DNA from: Actinomycetota bacterium | Lineage (GTDB): Bacteria; Actinomycetota; Thermoleophilia; Solirubrobacterales; Solirubrobacteraceae | DNA: 19,235 nt | Reading direction: 5' to 3' | Assembly (NCBI GenBank): GCA_005888335.1 | Contig: VAWY01000011.1 | Location: forward strand, 1-19,235 | Shown: piece by piece, positions 12,607-19,235 of the stretch | Layout: the number at the start of each line of letters is the position of its first letter | How positions within the stretch are numbered: position 1 is the stretch's first letter | Position numbers and translations under genes: made by a program | The notes under the pieces: generated by a model | The model's input: the letters and a program-made list of their open reading frames with translations, nothing else | Database searches by the model: none | What the model was told of the DNA's origin: nothing

Positions 12607-13593
12607 CTAGTCTCCGGCGAGGGCGAGCGGGCCGACGCCGGGCCGTTGCTGCGGGACATGCTGGTCGGCGTGGTAGCTGGAGCGCACGAGCGGCCCGGCG
12701 GCGATGTGGTCGAAGCCGAGCTCGTAGCCGGCGCGCTCGAGCGCCTTGAACTCGTCCGGGTGCCAGTAGCGGACGATCGGCAGGTGGCGCTCGCTGGGGC
12801 GCAGGTACTGGCCCACGGTCAGCACCTGGACGCCGTGCTCGCGCAGCGCGCCGAACGCGTCGACCATCTCCTCGAAGGTCTCGCCGAGGCCGACCATCAG
12901 CCCGGACTTCGTGACGACCTCGTCGCCGCCCAGCTCCTTGGCGATGCGCAGGACGCGCAGCGAGCGCTCCCAGCGCGAGCCGCGGCGCGCGACGCTGTAC
13001 AGGCGCGGGACGACCTCGACGTTGTGGTTGAAGACGTCCGGGCGCTCGGCGATGACCTTCGCCAGCGGCATCTCGTAGCCCTGGAAGTCGGGCGTGAGGA
13101 CCTCCACCTTGCAGCCGGGCGCCTGCCGGCGGATCTGGCGGATGACCCCGACGAACGCACTCGCGCCCTTGTCGGGGAGGTCGTCGCGGTCGACGCTCGT
13201 GATCACCGCGTGGCGCAGCCCCATGCGGGCGACCGAGCGCGCGACGCGGGCCGGCTCGAGCGGGTCGTTCCACGTCGGCTTGCCGGTCTTGACGTTGCAG
13301 AACCCGCACCGGCGGGTGCACGTGTCGCCGAGGATCATGAAGGTGGCGGTGCCGCGCTCCCAGCACTCGCCCACGTTGGGGCAGGCGGCCTCCTGGCAGA
13401 CCGTGTGCAGGTTCTCCGAGCGGATGAGGTCGGTCAGCTCGCGGTAGCGGGGTCCGCCGGGCGGCGGGACCTTGAACCACGGCGGCTTGCGCTCGCGCAT
13501 GGGGCGGACGTTGGGTCCGAGGACCTTCAGGACGTCCATGCCACCGGGGTTGGCCCGGCTGCGCGTGACGTGCTCGCGCACCGCGTCGCTCAC
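12607..13593 (-). CDS. lipA: Lipoyl synthase (radical SAM)
   Basis: LipA inserts two sulfur atoms into protein-bound octanoyl groups to form the lipoyl cofactor. It carries both iron-sulfur motifs: CQEAACPNVGEC (auxiliary cluster, CX4CX5C) and CTRRCGFC (radical SAM, CX3CX2C). The C-terminal RSSYHA segment, whose Ser ligates the auxiliary cluster, is present. The family core (ERKPPWFKVPPPGG to HADQH) is complete. Start choice: GTG at 13593 gives 328 residues and ATG at 13539 gives 310; neither has a good Shine-Dalgarno. I prefer 13593 because TAACGT lies 8 nt before it, the layout of a leaderless actinobacterial promoter. The enzyme serves the lipoyl E2 encoded at 17516-18796, and LipB at 15697-16401 provides its octanoylated substrate. 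Confidence 0.93.
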   Translation of the reverse strand: MSDAVREHVTRSRANPGGMDVLKVLGPNVRPMRERKPPWFKVPPPGGPRYRELTDLIRSENLHTVCQEAACPNVGECWERGTATFMILGDTCTRRCGFCNVKTGKPTWNDPLEPARVARSVARMGLRHAVITSVDRDDLPDKGASAFVGVIRQIRRQAPGCKVEVLTPDFQGYEMPLAKVIAERPDVFNHNVEVVPRLYSVARRGSRWERSLRVLRIAKELGGDEVVTKSGLMVGLGETFEEMVDAFGALREHGVQVLTVGQYLRPSERHLPIVRYWHPDEFKALERAGYELGFDHIAAGPLVRSSYHADQHVPQQRPGVGPLALAGD

Positions 13594-13601
13594 GCCTGGA
13601 G

Positions 13602-13607
13602 ACGTTA
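13602..13607 (-). promoter_or_regulatory. -10-like element of lipA, possible leaderless start
   Basis: TAACGT (TAnnnT) on the minus strand ends 8 nt before the GTG at 13593. That spacing would place the transcription start at or next to the codon. No -35 is evident. Confidence 0.35.
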
Positions 13608-13660
13608 GCGGCCGGGCGAACTGTGGACGAATGTCCCTTCTGCCGATAACCCCCGATGGC

Positions 13661-14527
13661 ATGTCGCTCCGTCTCCGCCACGCTCTTCCCGCCGTCGCGC
13701 TCGCCTGCGCGCTCGCCGCGCCTGCCGCCCGGGCCTCGTTCCCGGGCGCCAACGGCGCGCTCGCCTTCCCGGCGGGCGCCGCGAGCATCCGCGACCAGGA
13801 CCCGGTGGAGCTCTTCGCCGCCGACGAGAGCGGCGCCGTGCGCCGGCTGGCCGGCGGCGCGGGCTACCAGGGGGCGCCCGCCTGGTCGGCCGACGGCCGG
13901 CGCCTGGCCTACGCGTCGGACGGCGTCCTCGTCGTCGCGGTCGGCGACACCCAGCGCCGCCTGGCGCTCGGCCGCGAGGCGGGCGAGCCGGCGTGGTCGC
14001 CCGACGGCGCCCGGCTGGCCTTCACCTCCGGTGGCGACCTGTACACGGCCGGCGCCGACGGGCGCGCGATCCGGCGCCTCACAACCGACGGCGCGAACGC
14101 CGCGCCGGCCTGGTCGCCGGGCGGCACGCGCCTGGCCTACGTCCACGCGGGCACGCTCGTGACCGCGCGGGCCGACGGGTCGGCGCCCACGCCGATCGCC
14201 GACGGCGTCATCCAGGCCGACTGGTCGCCCGACGGGCGCCGGCTGGTCGCCGTCCGGCGCGACGGCGAATTTGCCGAGCTGTGGATCCTCGACGCCGCGG
14301 GCGGCACGGCGCGGCGCCTGACGGCCGGCCACGACGACCTGGCGGCGCGCTGGTCGCCCGACGGGCGCCGGGTGGCGTTCGTCCGCGACGGCGACGTCTG
14401 GACGGTCGCGCTCGACGGCACCGCATTGCGGCGCATCACGACGTCGGGCGACGTCGGCGCAGCGCTCGCGTGGCAGCCGCTCGCGCGCTTCGGCGCGCCA
14501 AGCCGGCGCCGTCGCCACCACCGTTGA
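13661..14527 (+). CDS. Exported TolB-like beta-propeller (PD40 repeat) protein
   Basis: A 288-residue secreted protein. The N-terminus (charged MSLRLRH, hydrophobic core LPAVALACALAAPA, then ARA-SFPG) is a good signal peptide with cleavage near residue 25. The rest holds at least five PD40/WD40-like blades recognisable by W-S-x-D/G-G-x-R-L-A, centred at about residues 72, 111, 150, 188 and 230, spaced 38-42 residues. This matches the TolB C-terminal propeller, but the TolB N-terminal domain is missing, so it is not a full TolB; the role may be protein or ligand binding. ATG at 13661 was chosen for the signal peptide; ATG at 13631 would add 10 residues. The gene is divergent from lipA, and its 3' end overlaps the convergent cyclase gene by 92 nt. 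Confidence 0.85.
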   Translation: MSLRLRHALPAVALACALAAPAARASFPGANGALAFPAGAASIRDQDPVELFAADESGAVRRLAGGAGYQGAPAWSADGRRLAYASDGVLVVAVGDTQRRLALGREAGEPAWSPDGARLAFTSGGDLYTAGADGRAIRRLTTDGANAAPAWSPGGTRLAYVHAGTLVTARADGSAPTPIADGVIQADWSPDGRRLVAVRRDGEFAELWILDAAGGTARRLTAGHDDLAARWSPDGRRVAFVRDGDVWTVALDGTALRRITTSGDVGAALAWQPLARFGAPSRRRRHHR

Positions 14528-15299
14528 CGTCGGGATGCACGCCGGCGACGAGCACCGGAACCGGTGCCTCGTGGCCGCGCAGGTCGAGCGTCTGCGGCCG
14601 CGCGCCGGGCAGCATGGCGCCGAGGTCCTCGTGCACGTCGGCGGCGATCACGATCTCCCCGCCGGCAGCGGCGGCCTGCAGGCGCGCGGCGACGTTGATC
14701 GGCTCACCGAGCGCCGTGAAGTCGACGACCGCCGCCCCGACGTTGCCGACGTACGCCTGGCCGGCGTTGACCCCGACGCCGACCTCCAGCCACGGTCCCT
14801 CGGGCGTTCCGTAGCCGACGCCGCGCAGGACGGCGACGGCGGCCTCGACGGTCTTGCGACGGTAGTCGGGGCCCGCGACGCCGGGGATGAACAGCGCCAT
14901 GGCCTCGTCGCCGATCAGCTTGTCGATGAGCCCGTCGTGGTGCAGCAGCACGTCGGTCGCCACGGCGTAGAAGCGGTTGAGCAGCTCGGCGTAGTCGCTC
15001 GCGCTCGTGCGCTCGCTGATCTTCGTCGAGCCGCGCACGTCGGCGAAGAGCACGCCGATGTCGACCTCGGCCCCGCCGCGTGGCAGCGTGTCGCAGCAGA
15101 ACGAGCACACGTTCGGGTTATGGCGCGATCTCCGGTAGCCCATGAGCCCCGCGAGGCGCCCGCCGACGCCGCCGAACGGGTTGCCGCAGACCTTGCAGCG
15201 CGGCGGCGAGGGGACGTGCCGCCAGATGCGCCGGCTGATCAACAGCGGCTTGTGACCGGTCGTCAGGACCTGAAGCCACTGGTCCTCGGTCTTGATCAC
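14436..15299 (-). CDS. Class III adenylate/guanylate cyclase with N-terminal Cys4 motif
   Basis: A soluble 287-residue cyclase that converts a nucleoside triphosphate to the cyclic monophosphate, probably cAMP. The catalytic domain from about 79 shows FADVRGST (metal Asp87), DKLIGDEAMALF (Lys127 for base recognition, metal Asp131), and DFTALGEPINVAARL (Asp193, Asn202, Arg206). Lys127 and Asp193 are the residues expected in adenylate cyclases. The N-terminus has CKVC (35-38) and CSFC (65-68), a likely zinc- or metal-binding pair that could sense or structure. The start is GTG 15299 with AGAGGA upstream. Residues from about 258 to the end are read through the antisense of the propeller gene and are Ala/Arg-rich; the natural domain seems to end before that. 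The protein has no membrane helix. Confidence 0.9.
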   Translation of the reverse strand: MIKTEDQWLQVLTTGHKPLLISRRIWRHVPSPPRCKVCGNPFGGVGGRLAGLMGYRRSRHNPNVCSFCCDTLPRGGAEVDIGVLFADVRGSTKISERTSASDYAELLNRFYAVATDVLLHHDGLIDKLIGDEAMALFIPGVAGPDYRRKTVEAAVAVLRGVGYGTPEGPWLEVGVGVNAGQAYVGNVGAAVVDFTALGEPINVAARLQAAAAGGEIVIAADVHEDLGAMLPGARPQTLDLRGHEAPVPVLVAGVHPDVNGGGDGAGLARRSARAAATRALRRRRPTS

Positions 15300-15349
15300 A
15301 TGCCGATCCTCTCAGGAGCTCTCGGGGCGGCACAAGTAGGGTTGCGCGC

Positions 15350-15709
15350 ATGAACCCCGTCTCGCTCATCTCGGGGCTGCGCGCCTCGATCGGCGCCGGC
15401 GCCTGGCTGGCCCCGAACCTCACCGGCCGCCTGTTCGGCCTGGACCCGGACGGCAACCCGCAGTCCTCGTACCTCGCCCGGCTGTTCGCGATCCGCGACC
15501 TCGCCCTGGCGGCGGGCACGCTGGGCAGCGAGGGCGACGCGCGCCGGCGCTGGCTGCAGCTCGGGCTGGCGTGCGACCTGGCGGACGCCGCGGCGGCCTA
15601 CCTGGCCGGCCGCGACGGGACGCTGCCGAAGCCGGCCGCCGTGATGACCGGCGGCACCGCGCTCGCCGCGGCGGGCATGGGCGTCGCGGCGCTGGGTCAG
15701 GCCGGCTGA
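15350..15709 (+). CDS. Small DUF4267-like membrane protein
   Basis: A 119-residue protein with weakly hydrophobic stretches at about 5-20, 44-57, 70-86 and 97-116, consistent with a four-helix small membrane protein. The segment GLDPDGNPQSSYLARLFAIRD resembles the conserved core of DUF4267 proteins, whose function is unknown; I make the assignment from memory of that pattern. ATG start with GTAGGG about 10 nt upstream. It is divergent from the cyclase gene (50-nt gap) and its last 13 nt overlap the end of the convergent lipB. Confidence 0.8.
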   Translation: MNPVSLISGLRASIGAGAWLAPNLTGRLFGLDPDGNPQSSYLARLFAIRDLALAAGTLGSEGDARRRWLQLGLACDLADAAAAYLAGRDGTLPKPAAVMTGGTALAAAGMGVAALGQAG

Positions 15710-16401
15710 ACGGCCGGCACGCGCGCCCCGAGCAGCCGGGCGGCCGACACGAGCCGCTGGCGCCGCCCGTGCGCCTCGGCGAAGCGGTGCGCGGCGCGCT
15801 TGCGAAAGCACGGCAGGATGTCGCCTGAGCGGCTGGTCTCGCGCAGCAGCGAGGTCATCCGGACGCCGGCGAGGCCGCACGGCACCACCCACTCGAAGGG
15901 CTGAAGGTCGTTCTGCACGTTGACGGCGAAGCCGTGGGTCGTCACGCCCTTGGAGATGTGGATGCCGATCGACGCGATCTTGCGGTCCTCGATCCAGACG
16001 CCGGTGTAGTCGGGGCCCTCGGTGGTGCGCACGCGCGCGGTCAGGCCCTCGTCGGCGAGCGCGGCGACGAGCGCGCGCTCCATCGTGCGCACGAAGGCCA
16101 GGACGTCGTCGGTGCGCATGATCGGGTAGCCGACGAGCTGGCCGGGGCCGTGGTAGGTGACCCGTCCGCCGCGGTCGACGTCGACGACGTCGATGCCCTG
16201 GGCGCGATACCAGTCCTCGCCCATCGGCAGCTCGCCCGGTCCGGTGCGCCGCCCGCGCGTGTAGACCGGCGGGTGCTCGACGAGCAGCAGCGCGTCGGGG
16301 ATCTCCTCGGCCTGGCGGCGGTCGCGGAGGCGATGCTGGATGGCGTAGGCGGCGCGGTACTCGACCGTCCCGAGGTTGGCCACCCACAGCTCTTCCGGCA
16401 T
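15697..16401 (-). CDS. lipB: Octanoyltransferase
   Basis: LipB moves octanoyl from acyl carrier protein to the lipoyl-domain lysine of E2-type proteins, the first step of lipoate synthesis. The 234-residue protein has the family motifs: VEHPPVYTRGRR (41-52), GGRVTYHGPGQLVGYPI (78-94), KIASIGIHISKGVTTHGFAVN with the catalytic Lys141, and VVPCGLAGVRMTSL with the nucleophile Cys175. The start was set at ATG 16401 because the preceding codons (an ATG further out at 16437) would run into the divergent glycosidase gene. The C-terminus extends about 40 residues past the usual core. Its partner LipA is encoded about 2.1 kb away on the same strand. The last 13 nt overlap the convergent DUF4267-like gene. 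Confidence 0.95.
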   Translation of the reverse strand: MPEELWVANLGTVEYRAAYAIQHRLRDRRQAEEIPDALLLVEHPPVYTRGRRTGPGELPMGEDWYRAQGIDVVDVDRGGRVTYHGPGQLVGYPIMRTDDVLAFVRTMERALVAALADEGLTARVRTTEGPDYTGVWIEDRKIASIGIHISKGVTTHGFAVNVQNDLQPFEWVVPCGLAGVRMTSLLRETSRSGDILPCFRKRAAHRFAEAHGRRQRLVSAARLLGARVPAVQPA

Positions 16402-16424
16402 GCCCGCATGGTACGCGTGTGCGG

Positions 16425-17519
16425 ATGCGTCTCTCACCGGAACCCGCGACGCGCCGCCGCCGGCGCGCGCTCGGCGCGGTCGCCGCGGCGGCCGGGCTCG
16501 CCGGCGCGGTGACGGGTGCCGGCGGCGACCACGAGCGGCGCGCCGTCGCGACGCCGAAAGCGGCGCTCGCCGCGGTCGATCGCCTGACGCCCCTGCAGCG
16601 GGCGGGCCAGCTCGTGATCCTGCGCTTCCGCGGGGCGGTCGCGCCCGACTACGTGCGCCGCGCGCTGCGCGAGCGCCGCGCGGCGGGCGTGATCCTGTTC
16701 GGCGACAACATCGTCTCGCCCGCCCAGCTGGCCGCGCTGACCGCCGACCTGCAGCGCGCCGCGGCCGGGCGGGCGCTCATCTCGGCCGACCAGGAGGGCG
16801 GCGTCGTCCACCGGGTTCCGTGGGCGGCGCCGCGCCTGGGCCAGCCGCGCCTGGGCACGCGCGCCGCCGCCCGCGCGGAGGCGCGCCGGGCAGGGCGCGA
16901 CCTGCGGGCCGCCGGAATCAACGTCACGTTCGCCCCGGTGGCCGACGTCGCGGCCGGCCCGGTGATGCGCGCCCGCGCGTTCCCGGGCGAGGCGGCGGCG
17001 GTGTCGGCGCTCGTGGCGGCGAGCGTCAGCGGCTACCGCGGGACGGGCGTGGCGCCGACCGCCAAGCACTTCCCCGGCCTGGGCGCCGCGACGGCCAACA
17101 CCGACTTCGCCGGGGCGACCGCGAGCGCCGAGCTGGACCCGTTCCAGGCGGCCGTCGCCGCGGGCGTGCCGCTCGTCATGGCGTCGCACGCCGTCTTCCC
17201 GGCGCTCGATCCGGCTCGCCCGGCGTCCCAGTCGCACGCGATCCTCACGGGCCTGCTGCGCGGACGGCTGGGGTTCACCGGCGTCGTGGTGACCGACTCG
17301 CTCGAGGCGCGCGCCGTCGTGCGCCACTCCTCGACGCCGGTCGCCGCCGTGCGCTCGATCGCGGCCGGTGCGGACCTCGCGCTGACGACCGGGCGCGGCT
17401 CCTATTTGCCCGTCCTGCGCGCGCTGCGCGCCGAGCAGCGCCGATCGCCGGCCTTCCGCGCGCGCGTGCGCGAGTCGGCCGCGCGCGTGCTGGCGCTGCA
17501 GGAGCGGCTCCGCCGCTAG
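16425..17519 (+). CDS. Exported GH3 family beta-N-acetylhexosaminidase-like protein
   Basis: A 364-residue single-domain glycoside hydrolase family 3 protein of NagZ type, probably acting on cell-wall or glycan sugars outside the membrane. The N-terminus has a run of Arg (10-14) followed by the hydrophobic ALGAVAAAAGLAGAV, a possible Tat or Sec signal. Core motifs are SADQEGG (120-126), PVADV (171-175), AKHFPGLG (213-220) and VVTDSLEA (288-295) with the nucleophile Asp291. NagZ enzymes have a KHFPGHG...DSH motif giving a catalytic Asp-His pair; here it reads KHFPGLGAATANTD, so the dyad is absent. Activity may therefore be weak, altered or lost. The start is ATG 16425; GTG 16419 would add two residues. 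Divergent from lipB with a 23-nt gap. The stop shares the palindrome CTAG with the convergent E2 stop. Confidence 0.9.
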   Translation: MRLSPEPATRRRRRALGAVAAAAGLAGAVTGAGGDHERRAVATPKAALAAVDRLTPLQRAGQLVILRFRGAVAPDYVRRALRERRAAGVILFGDNIVSPAQLAALTADLQRAAAGRALISADQEGGVVHRVPWAAPRLGQPRLGTRAAARAEARRAGRDLRAAGINVTFAPVADVAAGPVMRARAFPGEAAAVSALVAASVSGYRGTGVAPTAKHFPGLGAATANTDFAGATASAELDPFQAAVAAGVPLVMASHAVFPALDPARPASQSHAILTGLLRGRLGFTGVVVTDSLEARAVVRHSSTPVAAVRSIAAGADLALTTGRGSYLPVLRALRAEQRRSPAFRARVRESAARVLALQERLRR

Positions 17520-18796
17520 CTCCAGCCCTCGATCCGCCGCTTGACCGCCGCCAGGTACTGGGCCGCGATCGCGCCGTCGAGCGCGCGGTGGTCCCACGAC
17601 AGGCCGAGGATCGTCATCGGGCGGATGGCGATCGCGTCGTCCACGACGACCGGGCGCTTGACCACCGCCTCGAGGTCGAGGATGGCGACCTCGGGCTGGT
17701 TGATGACCGGCGTGGCCATGACCGAGCCGTACTGGCCGGGGTTGGTGATCGTGAACGTGCCGGCCTGGACGTCGTCGGGCCGCAGCTCGCCCGCGCGGGC
17801 GCGGCGGGCCAGGTCGCGGATGCGCTTGGCCAGGCCCTCGGCGGAGAGGTCCTGGGCGCTGCGGATGACCGGAACGATGAGCCCGTCCTCGCCGAGCGAC
17901 ACCGCGATCCCGAGGTTGACCTCCTCGTGGACGGTGTGGCGATCGCCCTCGAGCCAGGCGTTGACCATCGGGAACTCGCGCAGCGCCTCGATCGCGCACC
18001 GCGTCACGATCGGCAGGGCGGTCGTGCCCAGCTGCGCGCGGGTGCGCTCGACCGCGGACATGTCGGCCTCGATCCACGTCGTGCACGTCGCCGCCGTCTC
18101 GAGCGAGCGCTTCATGTGCTCGCCGATCGACCGGCGCATGCGCGAGAGCGGCTGGGGCGCGGGCGGCTGGTAGGCGCCGTCGGCGGGCGGCGCTGCCGCG
18201 GCGGGCTCGGGGCGGTAGGGCGACTCGATGTGCAGCGGCGCCTCCTCGGCGGCGGCCGGCGCGCCCTGCTCGATGAAGGCGAGCACGTCCTGCTTGCGCA
18301 CGCGGCCGCCACGGCCGGTGCCGGGGACGCGCTCGAGGTCGACGCCGTGGTGCGCGGCGATGCGCTGGACGACCGGCGAGTAGCGGCGCCCGTCGCGCGA
18401 GCCGGGGGCGTCGCGCGGCGTCGCTGCCGCGGGCGCCGGGGCGGGCGACGCGGTTGCGGTCGCCGGCGTGGCGCCCTCGGCCGCCGCCGCGTCGCTGGTC
18501 GGGACCGCCTCGCTCGCGTGCGCCTCGCCGGGCCGCGCGTCGGTCGCGATCCGCGCCATGACGGTCCCGACGTCGACGGTCGTCCCGACGTCGACGAGGA
18601 TCTCCGCGACGCGCCCGCTCGCCGGCGACTCGACGTCGGTGTCGATCTTGTCGGTCGAGATCGAGCAGATGATCTCGTCGGCCTCGACCCAGTCGCCCGG
18701 CTGCTTGCGCCACTCGACGACGGTGCCCTCGGACACGCTGACGCCCATCTGGGGCATCACGACGTCGACCAGCGTCTCAGTACTCGAGGAGCTCAC
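17516..18796 (-). CDS. Dihydrolipoamide acyltransferase (E2) of a 2-oxo acid dehydrogenase complex
   Basis: Forms the core of a pyruvate/branched-chain/acetoin-type dehydrogenase complex and carries acyl groups on a lipoyl arm. Domain order in 426 residues: one lipoyl domain (about 8-85) with STDKIDTDV, modified Lys50; an Ala/Pro linker (about 90-135); a peripheral-subunit binding domain (about 138-176, SPVVQRIAAHHG to KQDVLAFIE); a second Ala/Pro linker; and the catalytic domain from about 215 with the motif DHRALDG, His403 and Asp407. The GTG start at 18796 overlaps the E1-beta coding end by 20 nt and is supported by GGGAGGT inside that gene. It is coupled to the upstream E1-beta. The substrate branch is not decided by sequence. 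LipA and LipB in the window supply its cofactor. Confidence 0.95.
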   Translation of the reverse strand: MSSSSTETLVDVVMPQMGVSVSEGTVVEWRKQPGDWVEADEIICSISTDKIDTDVESPASGRVAEILVDVGTTVDVGTVMARIATDARPGEAHASEAVPTSDAAAAEGATPATATASPAPAPAAATPRDAPGSRDGRRYSPVVQRIAAHHGVDLERVPGTGRGGRVRKQDVLAFIEQGAPAAAEEAPLHIESPYRPEPAAAAPPADGAYQPPAPQPLSRMRRSIGEHMKRSLETAATCTTWIEADMSAVERTRAQLGTTALPIVTRCAIEALREFPMVNAWLEGDRHTVHEEVNLGIAVSLGEDGLIVPVIRSAQDLSAEGLAKRIRDLARRARAGELRPDDVQAGTFTITNPGQYGSVMATPVINQPEVAILDLEAVVKRPVVVDDAIAIRPMTILGLSWDHRALDGAIAAQYLAAVKRRIEGWS

Positions 18797-19235
18797 GGCA
18801 CACCTCCCGGACGCGGTCGACGGACGGCAGCAGCGCCTGCTCGAGCGGCGGTGAGAAGGGAATCGGCACGTCCGGCGTCGCCACGCGCACGACCGGACCG
18901 TCGAGGTCCTCGAAGCCCTTCTCGGCGATCAGCGCGGCGACCTGCGCGCCGGCCGCGCACGTCGCGTTGGCCTCGTCGACGATGACGACCTTCGAGCAGC
19001 GCCGCACGCTCTCGAGGATGGCCGCCTCGTCGAGCGGCACGAGCGAGCGCAGGTCGAGCACGCGCACCGAGGCGCCGTCGAGGTCCTCGGTCGCCTCGAG
19101 CGCGGTGTGGACCATCGCGCCGTAGGCGATGACCACGAGATCGTCGCCGTCCCGGGCGACACGCGCGGTGAACGGTGTCGTGAACGTCCCGTCGGGCACC
19201 TCGCCCTTGACGCGCCGGTAGAGGTGCTTGTGCTC
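18777..19235 (-). CDS. 2-oxo acid dehydrogenase E1 beta subunit, C-terminal part
   Basis: The C-terminal 152 residues of an E1-beta (transketolase-like) subunit; the N-terminal part lies beyond the window. The frame is open to the edge, beginning with EHKHLYRRVKGEVPDGTF, which is the conserved E1-beta region before the C-terminal domain. The rest (VVIAYGAMVHTALEA, VRVLDLRSLVPLDEAAI, VVIVDEANATCAAGAQVAALI, PDVPIPFSPPLEQALLP) matches the C-terminal transketolase domain of branched-chain and acetoin-type enzymes. With an E1-alpha (presumably upstream) it decarboxylates a 2-oxo acid with thiamine diphosphate and passes the acyl group to the E2 encoded next door. Its stop lies 20 nt inside the E2 gene. 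Confidence 0.93.
   Translation of the reverse strand, partial: EHKHLYRRVKGEVPDGTFTTPFTARVARDGDDLVVIAYGAMVHTALEATEDLDGASVRVLDLRSLVPLDEAAILESVRRCSKVVIVDEANATCAAGAQVAALIAEKGFEDLDGPVVRVATPDVPIPFSPPLEQALLPSVDRVREVCRELLEY
18803..18809 (-). promoter_or_regulatory. Shine-Dalgarno of the E2 gene inside E1-beta
   Basis: GGGAGGT on the minus strand lies 6 nt before the GTG at 18796, within the coding end of E1-beta. It decides the start and implies independent as well as coupled initiation. Confidence 0.65.

Noticed and set aside
13860..14400. Repeated near-identical DNA (CTGGTCGCCCGACGG-like) suggesting a repeat array
   Set aside because: The repeats are codons of the WSPDG blades of the propeller protein, irregularly spaced at about 115-130 nt with no conserved spacer structure, so not CRISPR or a DNA-level repeat.
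12530..14521. A 663-codon minus-strand frame across lipA and the propeller gene
   Set aside because: It is out of frame with lipA, Arg/Ala/Gly-rich, and overlaps two genes with clear motifs.
16434..18713. A 759-codon minus-strand frame over the GH3 and E2 genes
   Set aside because: It is a GC-driven shadow; both real genes have catalytic motifs in other frames.

Overview
The window is a GC-rich, tightly packed stretch of bacterial chromosome. The codon bias is strongly G/C at third positions, GTG and TTG starts are common, and many genes overlap by 4 nt. Gene content (LipA, LipB, a lipoyl E2, paired acyl-CoA dehydrogenases, an actinobacterial-style rhomboid start) suggests an actinobacterium, most likely of the Thermoleophilia/Solirubrobacterales type. 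That placement is inferred from sequence style and was not tested by any search.

Left end (1-2840): the C-terminus of a tyrosine recombinase runs into the antisense strand of a tRNA-Ala(CGC) gene, as expected at a tRNA-linked integration site. A membrane-bound HAMP-GAF-GGDEF diguanylate cyclase and a small acidic Pro/Glu-rich protein follow. Middle left (2841-5863): a PhzF-family protein with no ATG/GTG/TTG start, a hairpin-rich gap, a second alanine tRNA (TGC) with an unusual D-arm, a metallo-beta-lactamase-fold hydrolase with an altered metal motif, and a divergent short-chain dehydrogenase.

Centre, minus strand (5938-13593): two acyl-CoA dehydrogenase genes coupled through a GTGA overlap, with a 21-bp palindrome and a -10-like element upstream. 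Upstream of these is a coupled run of an unknown membrane protein, a rhomboid protease, a 57-residue membrane peptide, a D-Ala-D-Ala carboxypeptidase and an asparaginase-family enzyme. Above that lies lipoyl synthase (lipA).

Right end (13661-19235): an exported TolB-like propeller protein whose 3' end overlaps that of a class III nucleotidyl cyclase by 92 nt, a small DUF4267-like membrane protein, octanoyltransferase (lipB), an exported GH3 glycosidase that lacks the usual Asp-His dyad, and on the minus strand the E2 and partial E1-beta subunits of a 2-oxo acid dehydrogenase complex. LipB and LipA make the lipoyl group that this E2 carries, so the three loci form one functional theme.

No gene-free stretch exceeds 300 bases. 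The longest is 3732-3934 (203 nt), which holds two hairpins and the tRNA promoter. I see no insertion sequence, CRISPR array, rRNA or clear riboswitch. Most genes are ordinary housekeeping or metabolic types. The less expected points are the tRNA/integrase overlap, the start-codon problem in phzF, the second alanine tRNA, the altered active sites in the MBL and GH3 proteins, the operator-like palindrome, and the envelope operon with its small membrane peptide.
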